A stretch of 64,000 nucleotides of DNA from JAVWMQ01 sp036646055 (lineage in GTDB: Bacteria > Bacillota > Clostridia > Peptostreptococcales > Anaerovoracaceae): positions 124,001-188,000 of the forward strand of contig JAVXMY010000002.1 of NCBI GenBank assembly GCA_036646055.1. The letters are read 5' to 3'. Of the stretch, positions 34,665 to 43,780 are shown piece by piece (position 1 is the first letter of the stretch; each line of letters begins with the position of its first letter). A program made the translations under genes and the position numbers. The notes under the pieces are model-generated. The model was not told the DNA's origin and did not search any database. It saw nothing but the letters and a program-made list of their open reading frames with translations.

Positions 34665-35405
34665 CTATAAACTTTCTTTATTTGATGATGTAGCTTCTGC
34701 TACGATTATTTCCATGGCAATGAATACCATAGTTAACATTGTAAATATATATGCCTGTAATAGTGGCTCAAATACGTCAAAAAACAGATTGGCCGGCAAT
34801 GGTAAAATCGCCTGTAAGGCCGGAACTGGTAAATGAAGTGCATTTGATGCTGCTCCTAAGGCTTTCATAATTAGAGCCATAACAATGGCTCCTCCAAATA
34901 TATTTCCGAACAAACGAAAAGCCAATGAAATCGGCAGTGAAACCTGTTCAATAATTTTTAGCGGAAACATAAATGGATATGGATCACACATTTCCTTTAG
35001 TTTGCCTCTAACCCCATAAGATTTAATTGCTTGGGCCTGAATTACTAAAAATGTCATAATAGCTAAGGCAAAAGTCATATTAACATCTGCTGTCATAGGC
35101 CTTAATCCGAAGAGACCTAATGCGTTACCTAATATTAAGAATCCAAATATTGTTCCAATATAAGGAGCATATTTAATTCCATTCTTGCCCATAGTTTCAT
35201 TAACTAATCCATAAATCTTTTCTACAATTAATTCTGCAATTATCTGCTTGCCTTTTGGTACCTTTTCTAGCCTACTAGCCAAAAAAAGAGCGCCAACCAC
35301 CAACACAACAGCAACTATTAGTCCTAAAAAAAACGTTTCAGTTAAATAGAAGTTATCTCCTATTTTTAAAACGATTCTTGGCCCCAAGTTGTTCAAATCA
35401 TGCAT
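34665..35405 (-). CDS. atpB: ATP synthase a subunit
   Basis: A 246-residue membrane stator subunit with five to six helices. The essential arginine lies in SLAFRLFGNIFGG near residue 165. It forms the ion half-channels next to the c ring. Normal length and position. Confidence 0.96.
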   Translation of the reverse strand: MHDLNNLGPRIVLKIGDNFYLTETFFLGLIVAVVLVVGALFLASRLEKVPKGKQIIAELIVEKIYGLVNETMGKNGIKYAPYIGTIFGFLILGNALGLFGLRPMTADVNMTFALAIMTFLVIQAQAIKSYGVRGKLKEMCDPYPFMFPLKIIEQVSLPISLAFRLFGNIFGGAIVMALIMKALGAASNALHLPVPALQAILPLPANLFFDVFEPLLQAYIFTMLTMVFIAMEIIVAEATSSNKESL

Positions 35406-35427
35406 AGGCTCGCCTCCCTTCGTAAAT

Positions 35428-35781
35428 TTATTTATTTCTTATTGATTGATAAAATATTCCTAGTTTATGTGAAACCATTCCTATTATCCACCCAACGCCA
35501 CAAGTCATAGAGACCTTAGCGCAAATAAGAAAACTTATTGCAAATATTGTCATTCTAATTATAAATCCTACTGTAGACTTTGCTACATTTCTATAAATAA
35601 TAACTTTCCTAGAAAAGTTAATTAGAATTTCGAAATTAATTATAGAGATTATAACCCCTACCATAAGTCCTACTGTGAATCTTAACTTTACGCCACAAAA
35701 TAGTAATGAAAAAATCTCAACTAACAGCACTATAAATATTGCTGTTAGTCCAATTCTTTTTTTGAAGTTAATCAAATCCAT
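35428..35781 (-). CDS. atpI: ATP synthase protein I-like membrane protein
   Basis: A 117-residue protein with four hydrophobic helices at the head of the atp operon, the usual place of AtpI (assembly helper for the c ring, possibly an Mg2+/Ca2+ carrier). Sequence similarity among AtpI proteins is low, so the call rests on size, topology and position. The promoter -10 is only 12 bp upstream of its ATG. Confidence 0.8.
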   Translation of the reverse strand: MDLINFKKRIGLTAIFIVLLVEIFSLLFCGVKLRFTVGLMVGVIISIINFEILINFSRKVIIYRNVAKSTVGFIIRMTIFAISFLICAKVSMTCGVGWIIGMVSHKLGIFYQSIRNK

Positions 35782-35793
35782 TACGGCTCCTTT

Positions 35794-35822
35794 ATTATAC
35801 TCCCTGAAAATATCCTTGTCAA
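35794..35822 (-). promoter_or_regulatory. Consensus promoter of the atp operon
   Basis: Minus strand TTGACA (35822-35817), exact 17-bp spacer, TATAAT (35799-35794): a perfect sigma-A promoter. The AAAGGAG ribosome site starts right after the -10, so transcription would begin within it and give an atpI mRNA leader of only about six bases. Confidence 0.9.
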
Positions 35823-35864
35823 AGCTACAAAGAATAATTATTACCTATGTGTCTAATTTGTATT

Positions 35865-37229
35865 TTAACTTTCCATATCATCAATAACACAGTTAAGCCA
35901 TTTCTTAGATACAAACCTTTTTATAAATATTAATCCCTTAACAACTTCCTCGAATTTTACACAAAGCACAACTAAGTAAATAGGTAGTTCTACTACTAAT
36001 GCCATAACTGCTGCAATAGGAACTCCTATTAACCAGACAGTACTCATTTCTGCAATCATTGCAAATTTAGTATCTCCACCTGATCTTAATACTCCAGTAA
36101 CATTTATGCCACAATAAACGTTAAGCCACATTGTAGCACCGAAAACAGTTAATATTAATCTAGCAATTTTCATGCCTTCACTGGTAAACTCAAATAAACC
36201 TACTAGCAGCGGTGCGCAAATAATAAGTAATCCACCGGCAACAAGTCCAATAACTATGCCGATTTTTACAAGTTTTTTGGCCAGTTTGTATGCTCCATCT
36301 AAGTCTCCTTGCCCTATTCTCTGTCCAACAAGAATTAATATGGCATCTCCAATACTAAAGGCTGCCAAAACAAACATTTGATTAATTGTGTTACTTGCCT
36401 GGACTGCTGCAAAAGCTGTAACTCCAGTTCTAGCATAAATTGCCACATAGCAGGAACTGCCAAGGCCCCAGACCCCCTCATTAATTGTAGTAGGTATGGC
36501 ATTTCTAATAATTCTGCCGATGAACGCTTTTTTCCATCCAAAGAAGTCCTTTAACTTTCCACCTACAATATTTTTCTTACCAAATACCACATACATTGTT
36601 ATTCCAAACTCAACTATTCTGGAAATCACTGTAGCTAGTGCAGCTCCAACAACGCCCATTTTAGGGGCGCCAAAGTTTCCAAATATTAAAATGTAATTTA
36701 AAATTGTGTTTAGCGCAAAAGCCGTCACACTAATATATAGGGGTATTTTAGTTTGATGGGTTACCCTTAAGGCTGTTGAAAATGGAACCGTTATGGATAA
36801 AAACAAGAAGCAAGGTGCTCCCGTTCTAACGTAACTAGCCCCTAGTTCTATCATTTTTGGATCGTTTGTAAATATTCTTAATATTAAATCCGGTACCATC
36901 ACCGAAGCTAAAAAGAAAAGTACGCCTACAACAAAACTAACAGTTGCCGTAAATCCAACTGTTTTTTTTATGCTTTTTAAATCTCCTGCTCCAAAGTATT
37001 GAGCCAGGAAGGTTGCTGATCCACTGGTAAACCCAAAGAGCAACATCCAGAATATAAAATATATCTGAACTGATGCTCCTACCGCTGCAAGTTCTGCTTC
37101 TCCAAGGCTTCCAACCATTAGGTTATCCACAAAATTAAGTGATGAGCCTATTAGACCTTGCATTGCAATTGGAATAGCAATGGTAGCAAGTTTTTTGTAT
37201 GAAAATTTTGTTTCTCTAATTTCTGTCAT
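35865..37229 (-). CDS. MATE-family efflux transporter
   Basis: A 454-residue protein with twelve membrane helices in two six-helix halves. MATE features include the N-terminal IAIPIAMQGLIGSSLNFVDNLMVG and repeated GAALATVISRIVEFG-like segments. Members export drugs or metabolites in exchange for Na+ or H+. It is the last gene of the yhbY-truA-deaminase-MATE set; there is no clear terminator before the atp promoter. Confidence 0.92.
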   Translation of the reverse strand: MTEIRETKFSYKKLATIAIPIAMQGLIGSSLNFVDNLMVGSLGEAELAAVGASVQIYFIFWMLLFGFTSGSATFLAQYFGAGDLKSIKKTVGFTATVSFVVGVLFFLASVMVPDLILRIFTNDPKMIELGASYVRTGAPCFLFLSITVPFSTALRVTHQTKIPLYISVTAFALNTILNYILIFGNFGAPKMGVVGAALATVISRIVEFGITMYVVFGKKNIVGGKLKDFFGWKKAFIGRIIRNAIPTTINEGVWGLGSSCYVAIYARTGVTAFAAVQASNTINQMFVLAAFSIGDAILILVGQRIGQGDLDGAYKLAKKLVKIGIVIGLVAGGLLIICAPLLVGLFEFTSEGMKIARLILTVFGATMWLNVYCGINVTGVLRSGGDTKFAMIAEMSTVWLIGVPIAAVMALVVELPIYLVVLCVKFEEVVKGLIFIKRFVSKKWLNCVIDDMES

Positions 37230-37248
37230 TATTTCCTAGTTTCTAATT

Positions 37249-37710
37249 CTAATAGTTCTTATCTTCCTCAAGAACTACAACTTTAAGCCCAGCTTCTGCT
37301 AGCATTTCTACGCTAAGTTCATCTGGATAACCATTGCGTACAACAATTCTTTTAATGCCCGCATTTATAATCATTTTTGCACAAATAATACAAGGTTGAT
37401 GGGTTACATAAATTGTTCCACCTTCAACGCTTTGGCCTAAATTTGCCGCTTGAATAATTGCGTTTTGTTCAGCGTGAAGAGCTCTGCAAAGTTCGTGTCT
37501 TTCTCCAGATGGAATATTCATTTTTTCTCTAATGCATCCACCTATTTCTTCACAGTGGGGAACTCCTTTAGGTGCTCCGTTATATCCAGTAGCAATAATG
37601 TGCTTATCTGAAACTATAATGGCCCCAACGTTTCTTCTAAGGCATGTAGATCTTGTTGCAGTTAATTCTGCCATCTTCATAAAATACTCATCCCAGCTTG
37701 GTCTATTCAT
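37249..37710 (-). CDS. dCMP/cytidine deaminase family protein
   Basis: A 153-residue zinc deaminase. ALHAEQNAI supplies the His ligand and catalytic Glu, and HQPCIICAKM the two Cys ligands. The size and the CREKMNIPSGE-like insertion fit dCMP deaminase (ComEB type), which makes dUMP for dTMP synthesis. The start is at 37710, where GAGGAGG lies 7 nt upstream; the longer frame reads through truA. It is one base downstream of the truA stop. Confidence 0.93.
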   Translation of the reverse strand: MNRPSWDEYFMKMAELTATRSTCLRRNVGAIIVSDKHIIATGYNGAPKGVPHCEEIGGCIREKMNIPSGERHELCRALHAEQNAIIQAANLGQSVEGGTIYVTHQPCIICAKMIINAGIKRIVVRNGYPDELSVEMLAEAGLKVVVLEEDKNY

Positions 37711-37711
37711 C

Positions 37712-38461
37712 TTAGTCCTCCTCATAATAAATTTCATATAAATAAAGTCCCTGAGGCGGAGCAGTATGCCCTGCCAAAGTTCTATCTTTGCCTTTAATAA
37801 TCTCTTTAACAAAATCCGGTTGAATTTTACCTAGGCCAACATCAACTAATGTACCTGTAATAATTCTAACCATATTGTATAGAAAACCGTCTCCCTTAAC
37901 TTTAAGAATAATGTTTTCCCCCTCTTCCTCAAGGGTTAAATCGTAAATTGTTCTAACGGTAGTTTCTTTTAGGTCAGCTCCCGCCGCCTCAAAAGATTTA
38001 AAATCATGAGTACCTACAATATGTTTTGCGGCCTTTCTCATTTTGTCAAGATCAAGATGCCCTTTTACAGTATAGCAATAGTTTCTATCAAAGGGATTTT
38101 CATATTGCCTATTAGCGATTCGATAAATATACGTCTTACCTTTAGAGTCAAATCTGGCGTGAAAATCCATTGGTTTTTCAACGACTTCCTTGATTCTAAC
38201 AGCCTTATTCATAAGATTGTTTGCCGCATACATAATCCTGTCAGTGGGTATCCCAAAGTCTCCTTTGAAGCTAGCCCTTTGACCATAAGCATGAACGCCT
38301 CTATCTGTTCTACTAGTACCATTAATCTCAACTGGTTTGTTGCATAAAATCGAAAGAACCCTTTCAACTTCACCTTGAACACTAGGCAAATCCTTTTGTC
38401 TCTGCCAGCCAAAGAAATCAGTTCCATCATATTCAATTGTTAATAAAATATTTCTTTCCAT
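37712..38461 (-). CDS. truA: tRNA pseudouridine synthase A
   Basis: A 249-residue enzyme that makes pseudouridine at positions 38-40 of the tRNA anticodon arm. The catalytic Asp is in SRTDRGVHAYGQ (near residue 54). Also seen: the N-terminal TIEYDGTDFFGWQRQ and C-terminal DGFLYNMVRIITGTL motifs. Full length. Confidence 0.97.
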   Translation of the reverse strand: MERNILLTIEYDGTDFFGWQRQKDLPSVQGEVERVLSILCNKPVEINGTSRTDRGVHAYGQRASFKGDFGIPTDRIMYAANNLMNKAVRIKEVVEKPMDFHARFDSKGKTYIYRIANRQYENPFDRNYCYTVKGHLDLDKMRKAAKHIVGTHDFKSFEAAGADLKETTVRTIYDLTLEEEGENIILKVKGDGFLYNMVRIITGTLVDVGLGKIQPDFVKEIIKGKDRTLAGHTAPPQGLYLYEIYYEED

Positions 38462-38494
38462 ATCTATTCCTAGCAGTTTTCGTTTCCTTGTACC

Positions 38495-38791
38495 CTACTT
38501 CTTTGGTAGTTCTATAGTTTTGTTATCTTTTGATTCTCTATATAGAGTGAATTTACGGCCAATAGCCTGTACAAATTCAGCATTTAGTTCTTCTGCTAGT
38601 TGGTTTGCAACGTCTTTGGCATTTAGGTCGCATCCTTCCTGAAGCTTAACCTTAACAAGTTCTCTAGCTTCAAAGTTGTTTTCCATTTCCTGTCTAATAT
38701 TGTCTGTTAGACCCCCTTTACCTAGCATAACCATTGGGTCTAAATTATGAGCAAGCTTCTTTAGGTAGCTTCTCTGTTTTCCTGTAATCAT
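38495..38791 (-). CDS. yhbY: YhbY-family RNA-binding protein
   Basis: A 98-residue CRM-domain protein associated with ribosome assembly. The TGKQRSYLKKLAHNLDPMV and LGKGGLT (GKGG loop) motifs and the C-terminal IGRKFTLYRES are diagnostic. It lies 33 bp upstream of truA in the same direction. Confidence 0.94.
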   Translation of the reverse strand: MITGKQRSYLKKLAHNLDPMVMLGKGGLTDNIRQEMENNFEARELVKVKLQEGCDLNAKDVANQLAEELNAEFVQAIGRKFTLYRESKDNKTIELPKK

Positions 38792-38845
38792 TTTTGTATC
38801 CTTTCGCTTAACGTTTTTTTCACGTATATTTATAAGTAAGAAATA

Positions 38846-38878
38846 GGGCTATAACATAGTACTACCACATTAAAGCCC
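38846..38878 (-). terminator. Possible terminator of glnS
   Basis: GGGCT/AGCCC with an imperfect inner dyad, just after the glnS stop. A T-rich stretch follows on the minus strand. Confidence 0.4.
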
Positions 38879-38897
38879 CACCTTGCATTTAATCTAT

Positions 38898-40544
38898 TTA
38901 TTTAACTTTGAATGAACTCTTAAGTCCAACAATGCTATTAAATACTTTTTCTGTTTCTGTATTTAGTTTTGAATCAGCAACATAGTATCCATGTCTAAAG
39001 AATTGGAATCTTTCTCCACCTTTAGCTTCAGCAATTGATGGTTCTCCATAACAAATTAATTCTTCTACAGACTTATCGTTTAGAATGTTTTCTCCTTGCT
39101 GGTTTTCAACCATTAGATAGCCATATTGTCTAACTTTGATTTCTACTGCAGTTTTGGCATCAACCCAGTGGATTGTTCCCTTAACTTTGCGACCTTCAAA
39201 TCCGCTTCCAGATTTTGTTTCTGGGTCATAAGTACAGTGAAGTTCTTTAATTGATCCATCTTGATTTTTTATTACATCGTTACAAGTAATGAAGTAAGCT
39301 CCCTTAAATCTAACTTCGTTTCCTGGGAATAATCTGAAGTACTTTTTGATTGGTACTTCCATGAAGTCATCTCCATCTACATAAAGTTCTTTGCTAAATG
39401 GAACCATTCTATTACCCATTTCAGGTACATTTCTGTTATTTTCCATTTCCATTTCTTCAACCATATCTTCAGGATAGTTTGTAATTACAACTTTAATTGG
39501 ATTAAAGATAACGTTTCGGCTTTCAACCTTAGATTGTAAGTCATCTCTAACACAGTGTTCTAGTAAACCAACATCTACTAAGCTGTTTGCCTTAGATACA
39601 CCGATTTTATCGCAAAAAGTTCTAATAGATTCAGGTGTATATCCCCTTCTTCTTAGTCCTGCAATTGTAGGCATTCTTGGATCATCCCAACCATCAACAA
39701 TTCCTTGATCAACTAAAGCCTTTAGGTGTCTCTTACTCATTACAGTATTAGTAATGTTTAATCTAGCAAACTCAATCTGCTGTGGCGGTGTAGGCCATCT
39801 TCCCAATTCTTTTAGGGTCCAGTCATAAAGTGGTCTATGATCTTCAAATTCAAGAGTACAGATAGAATGTGTAATTCCTTCTATTGCATCTTCAATTGGG
39901 TGAGCATAGTCGTACATTGGATAAATGCACCACTTGTTTCCTGTGTTATGATGGTCAACGTGAGCGATTCTGTAAATAACAGGGTCTCTCATATTCATAT
40001 TAGGAGAAGTCATATCTATTTTGGCACGAAGCACTTTTTCTCCATCTGCATATTTACCATCTTTCATTTCTGTGAAAAGCTGTAAGTTCTCTTCAATTGT
40101 TCTATTTCTATATGGACTTTCCTTACCAGGTTCAGTAAGTGTTCCTCTATAAGCTTTCATTTCTTCTGCATTTAGATCACAAACAAAAGCCTTACCCTCT
40201 TTGATTAACTGAACTGCGCAATTGTACATTTCATCAAAATAATCTGAAGCCCAAAGCCTTTTGTCCCAGTTAAATCCAAGCCACTTAACGTCTGATTCAA
40301 TTGAATCTACATATTCAACATCTTCCTTAACCGGATTAGTGTCGTCATATCTTAAGTTACACTGGCCCTTATATTTAGCTGCTGTACTAAAGTTTAAACA
40401 AATGGACTTAGCATGTCCAATATGTAGATACCCGTTTGGTTCTGGCGGGAATCTAGTATAAACTTTGTCACCATACTTCTGACTTTCAAGATCCTTATCT
40501 ATAATATTATGAATAAAATTTGATGCTTTTATTTCTTCTGACAT
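38898..40544 (-). CDS. glnS: Glutaminyl-tRNA synthetase
   Basis: A 548-residue class I synthetase. The HIGH motif is in PPEPNGYLHIGHAKS, the KMSKS equivalent is VMSKRHLK, and the C-terminal anticodon-binding beta-barrels are present. Many Firmicutes lack GlnRS and use GatCAB amidation, so its presence is notable. It is a single-gene unit with its own promoter. It could not be GluRS: the LYDWTLKELG and RRGYTPESIR regions are typical of GlnRS. Confidence 0.95.
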   Translation of the reverse strand: MSEEIKASNFIHNIIDKDLESQKYGDKVYTRFPPEPNGYLHIGHAKSICLNFSTAAKYKGQCNLRYDDTNPVKEDVEYVDSIESDVKWLGFNWDKRLWASDYFDEMYNCAVQLIKEGKAFVCDLNAEEMKAYRGTLTEPGKESPYRNRTIEENLQLFTEMKDGKYADGEKVLRAKIDMTSPNMNMRDPVIYRIAHVDHHNTGNKWCIYPMYDYAHPIEDAIEGITHSICTLEFEDHRPLYDWTLKELGRWPTPPQQIEFARLNITNTVMSKRHLKALVDQGIVDGWDDPRMPTIAGLRRRGYTPESIRTFCDKIGVSKANSLVDVGLLEHCVRDDLQSKVESRNVIFNPIKVVITNYPEDMVEEMEMENNRNVPEMGNRMVPFSKELYVDGDDFMEVPIKKYFRLFPGNEVRFKGAYFITCNDVIKNQDGSIKELHCTYDPETKSGSGFEGRKVKGTIHWVDAKTAVEIKVRQYGYLMVENQQGENILNDKSVEELICYGEPSIAEAKGGERFQFFRHGYYVADSKLNTETEKVFNSIVGLKSSFKVK

Positions 40545-40576
40545 TTTATTTCCTCCGAAATTTTATATTCTATTTG

Positions 40577-40678
40577 CCCTATGGGAACAAACCTCCAATA
40601 ACGATTCATTATACCACATTTTGGCCACTTTTATCAACGATTTATATAGAACGGATTTTGTATTGCTCCCCCATAGGG
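40577..40678 (-). promoter_or_regulatory. glnS promoter flanked by inverted repeats
   Basis: Minus strand TTGATA (40637-40632), 18-bp spacer, TATAAT (40613-40608). The near-palindromes CCCTATGGG (40577-40585) and CCCATAGGG (40670-40678) lie on either side, one in the leader and one upstream. They may be paired binding sites or an RNA stem. Confidence 0.6.
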
Positions 40679-40702
40679 AAACCTGTGGCAGTGTGGAACC
40701 AT

Positions 40703-41455
40703 CTAGGCACGCAGCATTGCACTTAAGAATTCTTTTAATCTATCACTTGTTGGATTTTCAAAAATTTCAGTAGGAGTTCCTTCTTCTACAATTTTCCCTT
40801 GATCCATGAAAATAACCCTATCAGCTACTTCTTTAGCAAATCCCATTTCATGAGTTACAATAGCCATGGTAATATGTTCTTCTGCAAGTTTTTTCATAAC
40901 TCCTAAAACTTCACCTGTAATTTCAGGGTCTAATGCTGATGTAGGTTCATCAAATAACATTATTTCAGGATTCATTGCCAAGCCACGAGCAATAGCAATT
41001 CGCTGTTTTTGGCCCCCTGATAGCTGTGACGGATAGGCATTTGCCTTGCCTTCTAATCCTACAAGGTTAAGTAGTTCTGTAGCTTTTGATACTGCTTCAG
41101 CTTTAGACTGTCCATTAACTTTAATTGGAGCATAAGTAATATTATCCATACAAGTCATGTGAGGAAAAAGATTAAAGTGTTGAAATACCATTCCCGTTTT
41201 TTTGGAAACAGCTCTTAGTTCCTTGTCCGAAATATATTTACCTTTGGCTACAAATGTATCATCGCCTAAAGTAATAGTTCCATCTGTAATTTTATTTAAT
41301 CCATTGATACATCTAAGAAGTGTTGATTTGCCTGAACCTGAAGGCCCTATAATCGCTACAGTTTCTCCCTTATTCATTTTAAAATCTACATTATCTAAGG
41401 CTGTGCAGCTAGCATATACCTTAGTGATATTGTTCATTTTTAGTATTTCAGCCAT
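40703..41455 (-). CDS. Polar amino acid ABC transporter ATP-binding protein
   Basis: A 250-residue GlnQ-type ATPase. Walker A is IIGPSGSGKSTLLRC, the signature LSGGQKQRIAIARGL, and Walker B IMLFDEPTSALDPE. Its ATG abuts the permease stop. It powers uptake of a polar amino acid (glutamine, cystine or basic amino acids are candidates). Confidence 0.95.
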   Translation of the reverse strand: MAEILKMNNITKVYASCTALDNVDFKMNKGETVAIIGPSGSGKSTLLRCINGLNKITDGTITLGDDTFVAKGKYISDKELRAVSKKTGMVFQHFNLFPHMTCMDNITYAPIKVNGQSKAEAVSKATELLNLVGLEGKANAYPSQLSGGQKQRIAIARGLAMNPEIMLFDEPTSALDPEITGEVLGVMKKLAEEHITMAIVTHEMGFAKEVADRVIFMDQGKIVEEGTPTEIFENPTSDRLKEFLSAMLRA

Positions 41456-42127
41456 TTACCATTCCTCCTTATTATCGTATCTAGAAAAGTGTTTTTCTAT
41501 TTTGTTAGTTATTACTGTAAGCACAAAAGTCATTGCCAAATAAATCAATGCTGCAAGTAAAAATGGTATAGTTGAAGATGTTGTATTAACCTGTCCTCTA
41601 CTAACCTTCATAATTTCAAATACAGGAAGTGTTGAAACCAAAGCTGTGTCCTTAACAAGGGTTATTGTTTCGTTAACTACTGGTGGTAAAATCGCCTTCA
41701 TTGTCTGTGGCAAAATAATATCTAGCATTGTCTGTTTACCATTTAGCCCAAGTGAATGAGCAGCTTCAAACTGACCTCTATCAATACTATTAATTCCACC
41801 TCTATAAATTTCAGCAAAGTATGCAGCATAGTTTAATACAAAAGTTAAAACTGCAGAGGTTATTGCCGGAAGTGTAATACCAAAAGCTATTGGCAAATAA
41901 AAGTACACAAAAAACAACTGTAACAATAGAGGCGTTCCTCTAAAAATCCAGATATATGTTTTGCATAATCCCCTTACAACCTTAAACCTAGAATCACTTC
42001 CAAGTGCAATCGGTAGTCCTAAAGGTAAGGACAATACTATTGTCAATATAAATACCTGCAAGGTTACAACCGAACCCTTTAATAGAGCTGGCATAAAATA
42101 TACTACCTGATCAAAAAATTCTCCCAT
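41456..42127 (-). CDS. Amino acid ABC transporter permease
   Basis: A 223-residue HisM/GlnP-type permease with five helices. The EAA loop is visible in EAAHSLGLNGKQTMLDIILPQ, and YFAEIYRGGI is typical. It acts as a homodimer since only one permease gene is present. Confidence 0.95.
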   Translation of the reverse strand: MGEFFDQVVYFMPALLKGSVVTLQVFILTIVLSLPLGLPIALGSDSRFKVVRGLCKTYIWIFRGTPLLLQLFFVYFYLPIAFGITLPAITSAVLTFVLNYAAYFAEIYRGGINSIDRGQFEAAHSLGLNGKQTMLDIILPQTMKAILPPVVNETITLVKDTALVSTLPVFEIMKVSRGQVNTTSSTIPFLLAALIYLAMTFVLTVITNKIEKHFSRYDNKEEW

Positions 42128-42194
42128 TTACGTGTCCTTCTTCTTTCCTAATTTCTTTATTACTTCTTAATTAATTCTTTTAAACAAAATGCTA

Positions 42195-42219
42195 GGTGTG
42201 AGGCCAATGACCACACACC
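42195..42219 (-). other. Intercistronic hairpin in the amino-acid ABC operon
   Basis: GGTGTG/CACACC stem in the 144-bp gap between the binding-protein and permease genes. Such structures usually raise binding-protein mRNA relative to the permease by partial termination or 3'-end protection. Confidence 0.55.
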
Positions 42220-42271
42220 AAGCAACTTCTTTATTATATACCACTAGAAATAATTAATCTAGACTTAAAAC

Positions 42272-43096
42272 TTATTTATCATATCCTTCGAAAACTACAA
42301 TGTCTTTACCAAACCAGTTCTTACTAATCTTAGAAGCTTCCTTATTATCGATTAAAGTTTTAATTGCATCATTTACTGCATCAGTTAATGCAACTTCACC
42401 CTTTCTAAATCCGATAGCATAGAAATCATCACCTAGGTTGTAATCGCAAACCTTTAAAATTCCATCCATAGTCTTGTTCTTGTATTCTCCCAAAACCTGG
42501 TCAACAGCAATAACATCAACTCTGCCAGCCTTAAGGTCTAAAATAGCATCATCATAAGTCTTGTACTGAGAAGTTTTTTCTAGTAAAGCTTCTGACTTCT
42601 CGTTTTTCTCAATCATACCAAGTGCAGAAGATCCTGCCTGAGTACCAATCTTGTATTTTGTTAAATCCTCAGCTGTTTTAATATCTAAATCCTTTAGACT
42701 CATAAGGGCAATTTTGTTATTAATGTATTTCTTTGAAAGTGACATAGCTTCCTGTCTTTCAGGAGTCGCACTCATACCATTCCAAATACAGTCAATTTTC
42801 TTTGTTTTTAATTCTAAGTCCTTAGCATCCCAGTCAATAGGTTTAAATTCAACGTCAACACCAAGTTCTTTGCCTACTGCCTTAGCAAGATCAATATCAA
42901 AACCAACTAATTTATTATCTTTGTCTCTAAATCCCATTGGAGCAAAAGTGTCGTCTAACCCAACAACAATTTTCCCATTGTCCTTAACATACTTTAAGCT
43001 TTCGTCGCTCTTGGCCTCCTTGCCACCGCAACCTGTTAGGGCAAAGGCACTTAAAACCATAACTGCTGTTAATGCAAATACTAATATCTTCTTCAT
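42272..43096 (-). CDS. Amino acid ABC transporter substrate-binding lipoprotein
   Basis: A 274-residue extracellular lipoprotein with the lipobox LTGC, and family-3 binding-protein motifs (GLDDTFAPMGFRDKDNKLVGFDIDLAKA begins the mature domain; IGTQAGSSA; DVIAVDQ). The start is at 43096; the ATG fifteen bases earlier lies on the GGAGG ribosome site. First gene of the three-gene importer operon. Confidence 0.93.
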   Translation of the reverse strand: MKKILVFALTAVMVLSAFALTGCGGKEAKSDESLKYVKDNGKIVVGLDDTFAPMGFRDKDNKLVGFDIDLAKAVGKELGVDVEFKPIDWDAKDLELKTKKIDCIWNGMSATPERQEAMSLSKKYINNKIALMSLKDLDIKTAEDLTKYKIGTQAGSSALGMIEKNEKSEALLEKTSQYKTYDDAILDLKAGRVDVIAVDQVLGEYKNKTMDGILKVCDYNLGDDFYAIGFRKGEVALTDAVNDAIKTLIDNKEASKISKNWFGKDIVVFEGYDK

Positions 43097-43184
43097 TTTC
43101 TTTTCCTCCATCTGTTAATAACAATTCTTCTCGTTCCTTCACTTCATTGCGTTACTGCTTTATCGTAGTGAAGTGCATGAATAA

Positions 43185-43221
43185 AGAATAACACCTAAAG
43201 TCATATATGTCAATAGGTGTT
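43185..43221 (-). promoter_or_regulatory. Promoter of the amino-acid ABC operon with overlapping palindrome
   Basis: Minus strand TTGACA (43213-43208), 17-bp spacer, TATTCT (43190-43185). An inverted repeat AACACCTA (43190-43197) / TAGGTGTT (43214-43221) brackets the promoter. It could be an operator, or a terminator for the upstream hypothetical gene. Confidence 0.65.
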
Positions 43222-43310
43222 TTATATCTTTTTTTCTTTTCCCCAAAAACTCTCTCATCCCAGCCTTTTCTCTATGGCAATAAGGTGGATTGCGCGGGTT
43301 TTGCCAGAGT

Positions 43311-43769
43311 CTAAAACTCTACTTTTTTCGATTGATTTCTTGATTCTGCAATCTTTTCTAATAGCCAACCAAGGTTATCGTCTATATGTTCCAGGTTTTC
43401 TCTGTTAACATTGTGGTTCAAAAATAGGTGTTCTACTTCTGTGTCAACTCTGTAAACCTTATCTGCTATTTCAAGGAATAGGTCGTAGTTTGAACTGTTT
43501 GTAGCGTTTTTAAATCTAGCTATATCCTCTGTTACAAAGTCGATTATATGGTCTACACTTTCAAACTTAATGTGTCTGATTGGGTACGGCTCAATTCTCT
43601 GAAGATAAATTTTTTCTTCATCCTTAGCATTGCAAAGATATGAAACTGTAAGTTTTTCGTTAATTTCAAAAATGATTACGTTCATCTTTGTAGTTGTGGT
43701 CTTAATTTCTTTAGCACCTAGCTGTCTAAAAGCTATTTTTATTAAATCATTACTTATATTATCTTGCAT
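43311..43769 (-). CDS. Hypothetical protein
   Basis: Not recognised. A 152-residue soluble protein, mixed alpha/beta in the first half (KMNVIIFEINEKLTVSYLC) and acidic helical in the second. There is no signal peptide or membrane segment. A strong AAGGAGG ribosome site precedes the ATG. It lies 11 bp after the ArsB/NhaD-type permease gene in the same direction, so it is probably co-transcribed. Confidence 0.75.
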   Translation of the reverse strand: MQDNISNDLIKIAFRQLGAKEIKTTTTKMNVIIFEINEKLTVSYLCNAKDEEKIYLQRIEPYPIRHIKFESVDHIIDFVTEDIARFKNATNSSNYDLFLEIADKVYRVDTEVEHLFLNHNVNRENLEHIDDNLGWLLEKIAESRNQSKKVEF

Positions 43770-43780
43770 AGCGCGCCTCC

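Noticed and set aside
40545..40700. T-box leader for glnS
   Set aside because: No T-box consensus sequence or antiterminator was seen, and the leader from the mapped promoter is only about 60 bases.
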